Assembly: GCA_030278955.1 (NCBI GenBank)
Contig: JAOANR010000006.1
Span: forward strand, 28,997,124-29,061,123
Source: Hygrophila difformis
Lineage: Eukaryota; Streptophyta; Magnoliopsida; Lamiales; Acanthaceae
Direction of reading: 5' to 3'
DNA length: 64,000 nt
Shown: positions 22,028-32,953 of the stretch, one piece after another
How positions within the stretch are numbered: position 1 is the stretch's first letter
Layout of the letters: each line of letters begins with the position of its first letter
Translations under genes and position numbers: made by a program
The notes under the pieces: generated by a model
What the model was told of the DNA's origin: nothing
The model's input: the letters and a program-made list of their open reading frames with translations, nothing else
The model's database searches: none

Positions 22028-22335
22028 GGAATAGAAAAATGTGGAAAGATAAAAACGTAAAAACGTAAACTGTGGGAGACAAGTAGGGTTCTGGATTTTT
22101 GTTTCAAAGCGAAGAGAAAGAGGGAATGAAGAAAATTGTGTGCTCCAATCCTAAACGAGTGCCCCAATCCTCGTTCTTTAACTAGGGTATATGTGATATT
22201 TTATCAAGAGTTTGTGTGCCCCTAACAAATCTCGTGGGTATATAACCGAGGCCATTCCTAATTTGATGCCCTTGTTATGGAATCATAATTAATTTTTGGT
22301 TTGTTGTGTAATGGAGCCTGGAGTGGTGGGACCAA

Positions 22336-22829
22336 GGTTGTTAAGATCGGGATCCCATATGAGACGTTTTTCTCTTTGCAAGATCGGGATCGTGAGATAG
22401 AATCGGGATCCTAAGATCTTATGAAAGTGCAAAAATGGATAAACTCAATTATGTATACTAACAAGTAAAAGCATTATTTCGTATGTTTATAAAAACATCA
22501 CAATCAAACATAAAATATTTCCACATATACATATTATGTTTTTTTACACATCATACATAAGGAATACAAGCTCTTAAGTTTAAAATTAAAGGAAAAAAAT
22601 TACTTTGATCCCCAAATCATATAACACTACAAAAATTTTATACATTTAAGAGGGTATGATTGTAAGATCGTAGAAACGTTTGAGGAAGTATAACCATAAG
22701 ATCGTAACATTCTACTATCAGAATCGGGATCTTACTAATTTTAAGATCCTACAAGGATCGGGATCGTTTTAGAGAGGTGTAATCCTAAAATCATAAGATC
22801 CTAATATCAGGATCGGAATCTTAACAACC
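22336..22829. mobile_element. Palindromic MITE rich in GATCGGGATC
   Basis: Ends GGTTGTTAAGATCGGGATC (left) and GGATCGGAATCTTAACAACC (right) are inverted repeats with a few mismatches, 494 bases apart. The interior repeats AATCGGGATCCTAAGATC-type blocks on both sides. Flanking 8-mers GGGACCAA and GGTACAAA agree at 6 of 8 positions, so a degenerate 8-bp target duplication is possible. Superfamily uncertain (hAT-like by length of duplication). Confidence 0.55.
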
Positions 22830-23069
22830 GGTACAAAAAGGATCCCATTATTCCCCTAGAATATTACTATTCCACTAACATAACACTAAATTAAACATAA
22901 AAATATTTGAAGGATTAGAGTAGATAATAATTGATCGGAATTTCCCAACAACACTGGCGTTATTTTTCCAGTTTCTATGGAGGACTAAACTAAAAATTTG
23001 CCTTTTGGGAAGTACGTATTTTTTATGTCTTATATAAAATCCCAAATCTGATTTGGTATAATCCAAACC

Positions 23070-24008
23070 CTAATTTGCAATAACTTCCCAAATTAACTCT
23101 GGATCGAACGACGGCAGCCGCGCCAGCGAGTACTCCTCTGTTTCCAATTCCGCCGCCGAGCACCACTCGTACGACACCGACCCCGGCGAATCGCCGCCAC
23201 CCCAAATTCCATCTTCCGAAACTCCGCCGCCGCAGCTGCTTGAGCTCTCCACATTATTCACCACCGACGAAGTAGCCGGTGATTCCCCTTTCTTCCCCGA
23301 AGCATCGCCTCCGACCGCGGCCGTACAACCGGTTCCGCTGCTGTCCGCGGCGGATTTCTTGGACGCCGCCCGTCGCGCTTTCTTCTCCCTCCTCACCTTC
23401 TGCCATATCGACTGAATCTTTGCGTCCACCGCGTTCTTGAGCGAGTCGACTCGGGCCGCGTTCCCCAGCCCCAACTCGGCCGGGTCACGCAGGTTCGGGA
23501 AGTTGAGCCGCGCGTACTCGCCGCGGAGCTTGTACGCCGCCCGGTCGTACGCGTACGCGGCGGCCTCCGCCGTGTCGTACGTCCCCAACCACACTCTGAT
23601 CCTGTTCTGCGGCAGCCGTATCTCCGCCACCCATTTCCCCCACTGCCTCTGCCGCACTCCCCTGTAAAGCTTACTCTTGCTCGCGCTGAAAAACGTCAGC
23701 CGCCGAACCGGGTTCGCCGCCGCCTCCCGGTTCAAACCGGAAAACTGGTGGATCAGCTCTCTCTGCCTCAAGTACACAGACGAACCCAGCGGCTCCATCG
23801 GCAAATTCGCCGGCTGCCGATCATTACAAAGCGAGAAAATCGAATCAATTGTGTTCGAATTACTGCTCAGAATAAGCTGAGATAGAGAATTCCCAATACT
23901 GGGATCAGGAAAAGGCCTAATTTCTTCACCTCCCGCCATCCGATTGAAATTAGGGTTTCCGAATTGGGGAAAATCACACAGAACAGGGCACTGGTTCAAA
24001 CTGCCCAA
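23070..24008 (-). CDS. ERF061: AP2/ERF transcription factor, ERF061-like
   Basis: 312 codons, no intron, much more GC-rich than its surroundings. One AP2 domain at about residues 114-171 ([50 protein letters not shown]). A conserved post-domain stretch [11 protein letters not shown]...[13 protein letters not shown] follows, then a Ser/Gly/Ala-rich linker and an acidic, aromatic C-terminus that may activate transcription. The sequence after the AP2 domain is what I remember for the Arabidopsis ERF061-type group, hence the symbol, given as nearest relative and not proven orthologue. A nuclear DNA-binding regulator recognising GCC/DRE-like elements is the family role. I chose the first ATG; an alternative at residue 24 ([10 protein letters not shown]) is possible. 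A good TATA box lies about 185 bases upstream. This is the only intact ordinary host gene in the window. Confidence 0.92.
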   Translation of the reverse strand: MGSLNQCPVLCDFPQFGNPNFNRMAGGEEIRPFPDPSIGNSLSQLILSSNSNTIDSIFSLCNDRQPANLPMEPLGSSVYLRQRELIHQFSGLNREAAANPVRRLTFFSASKSKLYRGVRQRQWGKWVAEIRLPQNRIRVWLGTYDTAEAAAYAYDRAAYKLRGEYARLNFPNLRDPAELGLGNAARVDSLKNAVDAKIQSIWQKVRREKKARRAASKKSAADSSGTGCTAAVGGDASGKKGESPATSSVVNNVESSSSCGGGVSEDGIWGGGDSPGSVSYEWCSAAELETEEYSLARLPSFDPELIWEVIAN

Positions 24009-24193
24009 AATTCTTCAACTTCAAGGAAGAAAGGAAAAGGGTCGAATGATCCAAATTAAACTAAGTTCCAAATGTTGGAATGAGAAAAGAAATCGAAGAT
24101 TTTTATTAGCATTTATAGAATTTAGGCATAGACAGGCAGGGAAGAAGGCATGTGAGATCAGCAGGCTTTGGTTTTGCATTTGTGATTTGTGAG

Positions 24194-24203
24194 CTATTTA
24201 TAG
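24194..24203 (-). promoter_or_regulatory. TATA box of the ERF gene
   Basis: The minus strand reads CTATAAATAG, close to the plant TATA consensus. The ATG is about 185 bases downstream, implying a 5' UTR of roughly 150 bases. The leader has no in-frame extension of the ORF. Confidence 0.7.
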
Positions 24204-25295
24204 CACAAGGAGAAGAGTACACAGTGTTCTTACCTCTTACAGTTGGCTGGAATTCAAGAAAAGAGTATGGGGGAGAAAATGACCATAATGCCCCCTTCAT
24301 ATCCATATGGGCTTAAAAAGCTCCTTTTTGTATTTATTACAAGTGCCATTTTCTTTCTTGCATTAATTAAATGAAGTACCGCCACGCGTTTTCCGGTGCT
24401 TGGGTGATTTTTTTTGCTGTCCCAAAATTTGGTCCTCTGATGTAGGAATTTTTGGCTTCCAGAAGAATTCCTTGTCTATTTATTTATTTTAATTAATGTT
24501 TTTCTTTTTTTGGTCCCTTCTATCGTTCAATTTATTTATGGCAGGTATACATATGTATCAGCTTTTGAACGAGTCAAGCTCTTTTAAATAGAGTTATTTT
24601 TCTCGCAATTATTGAAGATTTAAAATTAAGTAAAATTTTACTTAATGCTAGATTGGATTGGACAACAGCCCTTGTGTCCATTCTCATTATCACAATTTGG
24701 TGGGACATAAACACGTGGTAAGAGGTTTATTAATCTTGAATTAATGTTCATTACAGAATTTCAAAATTGGGTCATATTGTGTTTTTTATTATTACATGTA
24801 AATAACGAATCATAAAAAGTTTTCGTGTGCTTGCAGATATAGCCCAAAGAGCATCACTTTTGTACAAAAATAGCAAATTCAACTCAGGGAGATTAATTAC
24901 TAAATCGGCAAAATTATACTATCATTCTTTTAAGTTTCTGACTTTTTTTTTTATGTGATGTGTGAGGCAACCCTCACTCATAAGTTTTCCCACATTCATG
25001 CAATGCATCATCATATCTCTAAGTTCACACTTTGAAATAATTGTATGTTGATTATATTTATCCACTCGATTGGTTAAAAATGAAAAAGACAATTAACAAA
25101 AGAAAATTCCTAATTTAATTTAGTAAGAGAAATTAGAACCTATGGTGAATGTAGATCTTTGGAATTTAAAAAAAGCGTTGCAATAATTTAGGGTTTTTTT
25201 TTTAAAAAAAATAACCCAATGATTTCTTGAAATTCCTAGAAGTTCAAGAGGAACTTCGAGGTACTGGTGGGTCTACAAAGACGCTTTTCTAGGTA
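24204..25295. other. Upstream intergenic region of the ERF gene
   Basis: AT-rich with poly-T tracts, no coding signal, no transposon end recognised. It would hold the distal promoter of the ERF gene. Confidence 0.5.
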
Positions 25296-25557
25296 CTCCC
25301 TCCGTTCTTTTTTTAGTTGTCTTTTCAGAACTAAAAAAGTGTTCCAAAATAATTATCACTTTCCATATTTATATCATATTTTTCCATATTATCCTCTTAC
25401 TTTCATAAATATTACTCATTCTCTCTCCATTCTAATTTTACATTTTCTTGATTTGTGTTCATAGAGGAGGAGCAAAAATGGAAAATGAGACAATAATCAT
25501 TACACTCCTTGGTAGTAGGAATTTGTTATAAAACGTCATCTTTTTGGAACGGAGGAG
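25296..25557. mobile_element. Stowaway-type MITE
   Basis: Starts CTCCCTCCGTTC and ends GAACGGAGGAG, 262 bases, flanked by TA on both sides (25294-25295 and 25558-25559). Confidence 0.8.
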
Positions 25558-27057
25558 TAATTTTCTACATTTATAAAGGCTGAAACCGAGACATTGAAAA
25601 TTCATAAAAGTTTTTAAATGACTTGAAATTAAAAAACTAATTTCTTTAATAGTCACATGAATGCACTGTCTTGAATGATAAATAACTATTTAAGGTTCAT
25701 TCTACTTATTTAATTTATAATTGATCAATTTGAATATCATGGTTTGTTTTTGTTTTTGTTTTTGTTTTTGTTTTTTTTAAATAAATCAATGATCGAAACA
25801 CCTAAAAGTCAATATGATACATATTTCACGATAAGAATTTTCGTTGGAAGGCGACGAAATAATTTTATCGCTCTGTCCATCGTTTGGCACACAAGACGAC
25901 GAACAAAGCGATAGCTTTAAGCGATGATATTCATCTTGTCTTTTTTTGTCAATTTGCGACAAAATTCAGCTTTAAGCATAAGATGGCTAATTTTTTTGAG
26001 AAGCCACATAAGGTGGCTAATTGAGTAAAAAAGTATTTAAAAATTGGAATCGCAATTAGAAGCTCCTAATAATTAACGACCATGCATAGCACTAATGTAT
26101 TGTGCATACGTGTCCAACTCGAAATGACTTAATCCAAAACTATCAAAATCCGATGGATGGATGGAGTTGATTGATGAAGGCCCATATGATGATGACAAAC
26201 GATAGGGACACGTGGGCAAGCGATGCAATAATAATGACAGAAAGAAACTATATATCAAAGCTGTGTGCAAATCTGAAAGAGAAGAAGAAGAAGAAGAAAC
26301 AGGTAGTAGTCATATACTAATAAAGTGAAGGAAGACAAGCTAAGGTAGGCAAGCATCCCATAATCTGGGACCAGTAGTAGTACATACTGTATGTGTTCTT
26401 AGTGCAACTATTACTATTACTATTACAGGCCCTCTTATGAGCTGTAAAGAAAGAAAGACGAGTTGATGGAGTGGTACTGTTGGGAAGACAATACTCGTGA
26501 GAGATGAGATGGAGACAAGAGACTATTAATTCCCAAAAGCCCTAAAAAAAACTTGCCCTTTTCGACAATGTTGCTGCATGTGATGCCACAACTAACTCTC
26601 TGGCTCATCTGCCCTAAAGTCAATCCCATTACATTACTACTCCATGATTTATATATGCCCACACCACACTTTCTTTGGTGTAGATGCCACCCGTCACAAG
26701 AAATGATGTATCCGAAATTAGTGATGTTTACGCACAAATAAATGGTATTTGTGGTGTAGGACTTACGAATTTTCTTCGGATATATATTGAAATGTGGTGT
26801 TTGCGTATAGATAAATGATGTTTGCTCGTATATGTGATGTTGGGATGAAAATGGACAATGGATGATGGGGATTAGGGTTTATATGATGTGTATACTATTG
26901 TAAGTGATGTCCACGTTATGAGAAATAATGAGTCATATGTGTTAGTTCGTTTGGCATCACACGACATCACTCCATACCTGCTGATTATATTATAAAGAGA
27001 AAATTCTATTTTATGAACCTAAACTATTTCAAAATATTCATTTCGATCAAAGTAATA
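25558..27057. other. Intergenic, simple repeats only
   Basis: Contains a (GTTTTT)n tract near 25746-25775 and a GAA tract near 26280-26300. GTGATGT motifs recur at 26720-26970, but no bounded element was found. No gene. Confidence 0.45.
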
Positions 27058-27317
27058 CTCCCTCCATTTTCTAAAAATTGAAACGGACCCACAATGCACA
27101 TAGTCCAATGCACATTTTAAATCATTAATAACTCAAGTTCGGTACAAATAAAAATTCTAAAAGCTCGATATTTAAAACTTACTCGTCGAGACGAATCTGA
27201 CAAGATCTCACTTGACTATGTTTTAACTTGTATAACTATAATAAAACATCAAGTCAATGTGTGTGTGTGAACAGTACCCAATTTCCAAACGTTTCAATAT
27301 TTAAAAAACGGAGGGAG
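27058..27317. mobile_element. Stowaway-type MITE
   Basis: 260 bases from CTCCCTCCATTTTC to AAAAACGGAGGGAG with TA on each side. The interior shares AAGATCTCACTTGAC-like sequence with the copy at 27929-28195. Confidence 0.8.
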
Positions 27318-27425
27318 TATTAATCTAAAGCCCCTTGCTTGACTTTCTTGAAAGCCTTAACAAATTTTGAAGGGATGACAACTCTAAGAGTTCGACTTAA
27401 GTATATATTCAATTCAATTGTTATT

Positions 27426-27610
27426 TTTTTTTTTTTTCTGAATATCCTATACAAACTAAAAAATGAGTGGTGGGAGCCCATGTATGCCATACAAATTACA
27501 AAGGTATAAATGGGATGATGGATAGGGGGCCGGGTGGGGATCGAACCTCCAACCTGTAAGTTGGGAGTCGCGGAACTTGACCACTAAAATAAGTCCTCAT
27601 TCACTCGCAC
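27426..27610 (-). mobile_element. tRNA-derived SINE with 16-bp target duplication
   Basis: The minus strand begins at 27610 and carries a Pol III B box (GGTTCGATCCC). It ends in a poly-A tail (poly-T on plus, 27426-27437). Flanks CAATTCAATTGTTATT at 27410-27425 and 27611-27626 are perfect direct repeats, the signature of retroposition. About 185 bases, no coding capacity. The A box is degenerate. Confidence 0.8.
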
Positions 27611-27928
27611 CAATTCAATTGTTATTCATATAAGCACAAAAGTATTTAATTAATCATGATTTAAAGAATAGCATGAATTTTGTTTGTCTAAATTCCGCTG
27701 TAATTCCACTCTCAAAAAACAACTAGCAGTTATACCTAAACCTAATTAAGACTAGGTTGATAGGTTATATGTAATCCACTTTAGTTTCTTACACACATTG
27801 TAAAATTACTGTGTCAACAAATAAATAAGCTAGCTATGGATGTGGATTTGTTCAACTGGTTCATCAAGTCCATATTTCCAAATTTATAATTGGGGTTCGA
27901 TTGTCCACCCGACCCAGTATATAAAATA

Positions 27929-28195
27929 CTACCTCCATTTTTGAAAGATAGCCTCAGCTCATTGAGCTTGGTGTTACTATTCACTCATATACTTTTACTT
28001 AAAATTTTGTCATAGTTATACAAGTTAAAATATAGCCAAGTGGGATCTTGTTAGATTCGTCTCGTTGTGTAGTTTTTAAAATATCGAACTTTTAGAATTT
28101 TTATTTGTACCAAACTTGAATTATTAATGTCTTAAAATGTGTATTGGACTGCGTGTTGGGTAGGTCCGTAGCAAATAAAAGACAACTGAAAGAAG
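27929..28195. mobile_element. Stowaway-type MITE, degenerate
   Basis: CTACCTCCATTTTTGAAAG at the left and a weakly matching end CTGAAAGAAG at the right, TA on both sides, 267 bases. The interior resembles 27058-27317. Confidence 0.55.
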
Positions 28196-28697
28196 TATAA
28201 AATAAATAAGCTTTTGATCAGTCATATGTGGGGCAGAAGCAATTCTTAGAAACAAATTAAACCATCAACAGTTCATTTCTCTCCTGGGTCCAATTCGATA
28301 TTTCCTGACAAGATCCTCAACAGTAACGGCAAATCTCTAATAGCAAGACAACAGGGAAAAACAGGTTACATGGACACAACAAATTAAACAAGTTTGGCAA
28401 GTATTTTGAAAACTGAGAGGACAAGTAAGATTAGAAGATCATTTAAGGCACATGGAAATGATTGACGACATCTAAATTACTATGTATCATACTTCTATTA
28501 TCTTATTATTGTGATTTCAAAATATAAATAATCAGCTTTGCAGCTGTATTTTATAACGATTATGGCTAATCACCACCACTAGCTAAGCATATTTTTTTTA
28601 GATGAATACCAGGATATTCTGATGCCTCATTAGACCAAAAACTAATCTCTCAAAGATTGGGCGGGTATTGAAGGGTTGCCATTTCCAATATAAAATA

Positions 28698-28950
28698 CTC
28701 CCTCCGTCCCCTGTAAGATGTCTTGTTTGACTTTTTGGCACTGTTCATTGTTTAACTTTGACTCAATTTTATTACAATTATATATTTGAAAAAGACAGTC
28801 GAGTTTGGTCTTGTTAGAATCGTACAATCATGTAGTTTTATAGTATATATTTTACATAATTTTTCGTTGTAAATATTTTGAGATATTAATGGTTAAAAAA
28901 ATATATTAAATTGTGTACAGAAATCAAACAAAACATCTTAAATGAAAGAG
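28698..28950. mobile_element. Stowaway-type MITE, degenerate right end
   Basis: Starts CTCCCTCCGTCCCC, ends TTAAATGAAAGAG, flanked by TA (28696-28697, 28951-28952). 253 bases. Confidence 0.6.
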
Positions 28951-29240
28951 TAAAAGAAGGGGTTGACTTTTTATGAATTTGTGATTTTTTACAGTATAAA
29001 ATGGTAAAGGAGAACAAAAGTAGTTTGACTATAAAAAGGAAAAAAAGGACAAAGTGGATTTATGTAGGAAAGAGAAGAGGAGGAGTTGGTCAGAATGAAC
29101 AAGTGCCCAACCTTCCAGAAAGGGACACGTCACCGACTCAACAGTCTGTGTGTTGTCCGTTTATGCATCTTCGATCGCTTCTATCATTGCTCATTTCACG
29201 TGATTCCCTTTTTTTAATAGAAGTAATAGCCTCTGTTGTC

Positions 29241-29370
29241 CTGTCAGACATAGCAAAAAAGTTTTTTACACCCACCCCTTAAAAGATAACTTTTCTACCC
29301 GAAAAGACAAAAAACCCTTCGGTCGGGGACTTCGATCGGTCCGATCGAAGATAAAATAGCCGACCGAAGT
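29241..29370 (+). repeat. Left TIR of the MULE
   Basis: Begins CCTGTCAGACATAGC. Reverse complement of 42269-42398 with about 13 differences in 130 positions by eye. Contains CTTCGGTCGG and the palindrome CTTCGATCGGTCCGATCGAAG less one base. Confidence 0.85.
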
Positions 29371-29499
29371 GCCTATTACTTAAGCATGATTAGTTGAGCT
29401 TCGGTCGCGAGAAAAAGCTTCGGTCGCACAATGTGATGACTTCGACCGAAGCAAGAAATAGCCGACCGAAGATATTTTTTATTGAAAATTTATTTTGTT

Positions 29500-30840
29500 T
29501 TTGTTTTCATTAGTATATATTATATTATTTGAAATTGTATATATTATTATTATTATTTATTTCAATAGTATATATATTATATTTAAATTATGTTATTTTA
29601 TTTGAAATTTTTTATATTATTATTGAATTTATATATGACATTTATTATATTTTTGGTAAATTTATTAAAGTATTAATTATGATTATTATTTAAATTATTA
29701 TTTGATTATTATTATATATACTATATTTTATTTTATTTTAAATTTTATATATTATTATTTCTAATATTAATTAGTATTATGGAAATCATTATTATTATTT
29801 TTGATGTATTTATTATATAATTATTATTATTATTTAAATTATATATTATATTTATTATATTTTTGGTGTATTTGGATATTTTAAAGTATTAATTATATTT
29901 ATGATACCAATAATGATATTATTGTTATTATTATATTTATTATTTAAATTATTATTATATTATTATTATTTTATTCTATTTGTAATTGTAAATATTATTA
30001 TTTCTAATATTAATTAGTATTATGGAAATTATTTTTATTATATTTGATGTATTTATTATATAATTATTACTAATATTTAAATTATATATTATATTTATTA
30101 TATTTTTGGTGTATTGGGTCATTTTAAAGTATTAATTATATTTATGATACCAATAATGATATTATTGTTATTATTATATTTATTATTTAAATTATTATTA
30201 TATTGACCATATTTTATTCTATTTGTAATTGTAAATATTATTATTTCTAATATTAATTAGTATTATGGAAATCATTTTTATTATATTTGATGTGTTCATT
30301 ATATAATTATTATTAAATAAATTATATATTATATTATTATATTTTTGATGTATTTGGACATTTTAAAGTATTAATTATATTTATATACCAATAATGATAT
30401 TATTGGTATTATTATTATTATTACTTAAATTATTATTTTATTATTATTATATTTACTATATTTTATTTTATTTGAAATTGTATATATTATTATTTCTAAT
30501 ATTAATTAGCTTTGTGAAAATCATTATTGTTATTTTTGATGTGTTTATTATATAATTATTATTATTTAAATTATATATTATATTATTATATTTTTGGTGT
30601 ATTTAGACATTTTAAAGTATTAATTATATTTATTATACCAATAATGATATTATTATTTATTATACCAATAATGATATTATTGGTATTATTTGATTATTAT
30701 TTAAATTATTATTTTTAATTATTCTATTTACTATATATTATTTGAAATTATATATATTATTATTTCTAATATTTATTAGTATTATGTATTTATTATATAT
30801 TACATTTAGTAATGGATAATAATGATATTTATTATTAATA
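29500..30840. repeat. AT-rich satellite, ~240-bp units
   Basis: TTAATTATATTTATGATACC followed by AATAATGATATTATTG recurs near 29895, 30128, 30368 and 30618, about 240 bases apart, within almost pure A/T. No coding sequence. Confidence 0.7.
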
Positions 30841-32060
30841 AACATGATTAGTTGAGCTTCGGTCGTGAGAAAAACCTTCGGTCGGCCAATGTGATGGCTT
30901 CGATCAAGCCGATCGAAGTTGTAATAATTGCTATTTTTTATTTTTATTTAAATAATAATTTATTTTTTATTTTCCATTTATATAAATTACTATTAATATT
31001 ATTAGTATTATTATAATAGATAATAATGATATTTATTATTAATAAGCAGGATTAGTTGAGCTTCGGTCGTGAGAAAAACCTTCGGTCGGCCAATGTGATG
31101 GCTTCGATCAAGCCGATCGAAGTTGTAATAATTGCTATATTTTATTTTTATTTAAATAATAATTTATTTTTTATTATCCATTTATATAAATTACTATTAT
31201 TATTATTCGTATTATTATAATGGATAATAATGATATTTATTACTAATAAACATGATTAGTTGAGCTTCGGCCGTGAGAAAAACCTTCGGTCGGCCAATGT
31301 GATGGCTTCGATCAAGCCGATCGAAGTTGTAATAATTGCTATTTTTTATTTTTATTTAAATAATAATTTATTTTTTATTTTCCATTTATATAAATTACTA
31401 TTAATATTATTAGTATTATTATAATAGATAATAATGATATTTATTATTAATAAGCAGGATTAGTTAAGCTTCGGTCGTGAGAAAAACCTTCGGTCGGCCA
31501 ATGTGATGGCTTCGATCAAGCCGATCGAAGTTGTAATAATTGCTATATTTTATTTTTATTTAAATAATAATTTATTTTTTATTTTCCGTTTTATATAAAT
31601 TATTATTTTTATTATTAGCATTATTATTATAGATAATAATTATATTTATTACTAATAAACATGATTAGTTGAGCTTCGGTCGGATAAAACCCTTTCGGTC
31701 TGTAAATAAGATGGCTTCGATCAAGCCGATCGAAGTTGTAATAATTGCTATTTTTATATTTTATTTAAATAATAATATATTTTTTATTATCCATTTATAT
31801 AAATTACTATTATTATTATTCGTATTATTATAATGGATAATAATGATATTTATTAATAAACATGATTAGTTGAGCTTCGGTCGTGAGAAAAACCTTCGGT
31901 CGGCCAATGTGATGGCTTCGACCAAGCCGATCGATACTCTAATAATTGCTATTTTTATTTTTATTTAAATAATAATTTATTTTTTATTTTCCGTTTATAT
32001 AAATTACTACTATTATTATTATTAGTATTGTTATAATGGATAATAATGATATTTCTTTTA
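30841..32060. repeat. Six-copy ~205-bp tandem array with CTTCGGTCG motifs
   Basis: Units begin at GATTAGTTGAGCTTCGG near 30847, 31050, 31254, 31461, 31665 and 31864. Each has GCTTCGGTCGTGAGAAAAAC, CTTCGGTCGGCCAATGTGATG, the inverted CTTCGATC...GATCGAAG pair and an AT-rich remainder. The motif is that of the TIRs, so the array multiplies a subterminal segment. Confidence 0.85.
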
Positions 32061-32156
32061 TAAGTGAGAATATTTTTATTAAAATTGTATTATTATACTA
32101 TTATTCTTATTATTAATAATATTAATTATAAATTAGTTATAATCATATAGAAGAGT

Positions 32157-32301
32157 TTCCAAGAAGAAGAACAAGAACAAGAAGAAGAACAAGAAGAAGA
32201 AGAACAAGAACAAGAACAAGAACAAGAAGAAGAAGAAGAAGTAGAAGAAGAAGAACAAGAACAAGAAGAAGAAGAAGTAGAAGAAGTAGAAGAAGAAGAT
32301 A
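32157..32301. repeat. (GAA)n/(CAAGAA)n microsatellite
   Basis: About 145 bases of AAGAAGAAC/AAGAAG repeats with rare GTA interruptions, purine-rich on the plus strand. Confidence 0.9.
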
Positions 32302-32392
32302 TGCTTTAGGTTTAATAGTGTATGATTTACAAATAAAATTATGATAAAAAATATTTATTATGAATTATAGTCATAAATTCATGGAAGGGTTT

Positions 32393-32720
32393 AGGTTTTA
32401 GGGTTTAGGGTTTAGGGTTTAAGGTTTAGGGTTTAAGGGTTTAGGGTTTAGGTTTTAAGGGTTTAGGGTTGTAAAAGGTGATTATTAAAAAATTATTTAG
32501 GATTTAAGGGGTCAGGGTTAATGGCTTTAGGGTTTAAAGTTTTGGTTTTAGGGTTTAGGGTTTAGGGTTTAGGGTTTAGGGTTTAGGGTTTAAGGTTTTA
32601 GGTTTTAGGTTTAAGGTGCAGGGTTTAGAATTTTATAAAAAAATTATTTAGGATTTCATGGGTTCAGGGTTTAAGGGTTCAGGGTTTGAAGGGTTCAGGG
32701 TTTTAGGGTTAGGGTTTAGG
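32393..32720. repeat. Telomere-like TTTAGGG block
   Basis: Runs of the plant telomere heptamer TTTAGGG, perfect around 32551-32590 and degenerate elsewhere (TTAAGGG, TTCAGGG). Interstitial and inside the MULE. Confidence 0.85.
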
Positions 32721-32744
32721 GATTTAATGTAATTCATTAAATTA

Positions 32745-32905
32745 GAGACTTCGGTCGGCCTTTTCCCTCTTCGATCGGTCCGATCGAAGTGCTTAAAAGC
32801 CGACCGAAGCGTTAAATTAAAACCCAAGCTGGGCCCTCCCTCATTTCCACTTTCCCTTTCCCTTCTCGACCGAAGCCCTCCAAACTCCGATCGAAGATTT
32901 CGCTG
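32745..32905. promoter_or_regulatory. CTTCGGTCGG motif cluster before the ULP1 gene
   Basis: ACTTCGGTCGGCC, CTTCGATCGGTCCGATCGAAG, GCCGACCGAAG, TCGACCGAAG and CCGATCGAAG lie within 160 bases, ending about 50 bases before the ATG at 32954. Same motif as TIRs and array. Likely promoter region; a role in transposase binding or self-regulation is inference. Confidence 0.5.
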
Positions 32906-32953
32906 CACCAACATTCGAAATTACAGTCGTTTTCCGGCCAATAATCCTCGGAG

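Larger units (their letters stand above)
15693..22272. mobile_element. Decayed MULE carrying PMD and transposase-OTU genes
   Basis: Two pseudogenes face each other: plant mobile domain on plus and MULE/FAR1 transposase with OTU on minus. Three clusters of ACGGCCA/TGGCCGT palindromic motifs sit near both ends and in the middle. Candidate ends share only a short similarity (AAGGGCA near 15693 and its complement near 22272, plus GGGCACACAA nearby). I found no 9-bp target duplication. Boundaries are approximate. Confidence 0.45.

Noticed and set aside
25840..25990. Transposon-like GCGACGAAATAATTTTATCGC segment
   Set aside because: Short inverted motif without ends, target duplication or coding; could not be bounded.
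27540..27610. Possible tRNA gene because of the GGTTCGATCCC box
   Set aside because: No cloverleaf could be drawn and the unit has a poly-A tail and target duplication; it is a SINE.
30841..32060. CRISPR-like regular repeats
   Set aside because: Units are 205 bp with similar, not unique, spacers, in a plant transposon; ordinary tandem repeat.
32551..32600. True chromosome end at the TTTAGGG block
   Set aside because: Short, degenerate, flanked by MULE sequence on both sides; interstitial.
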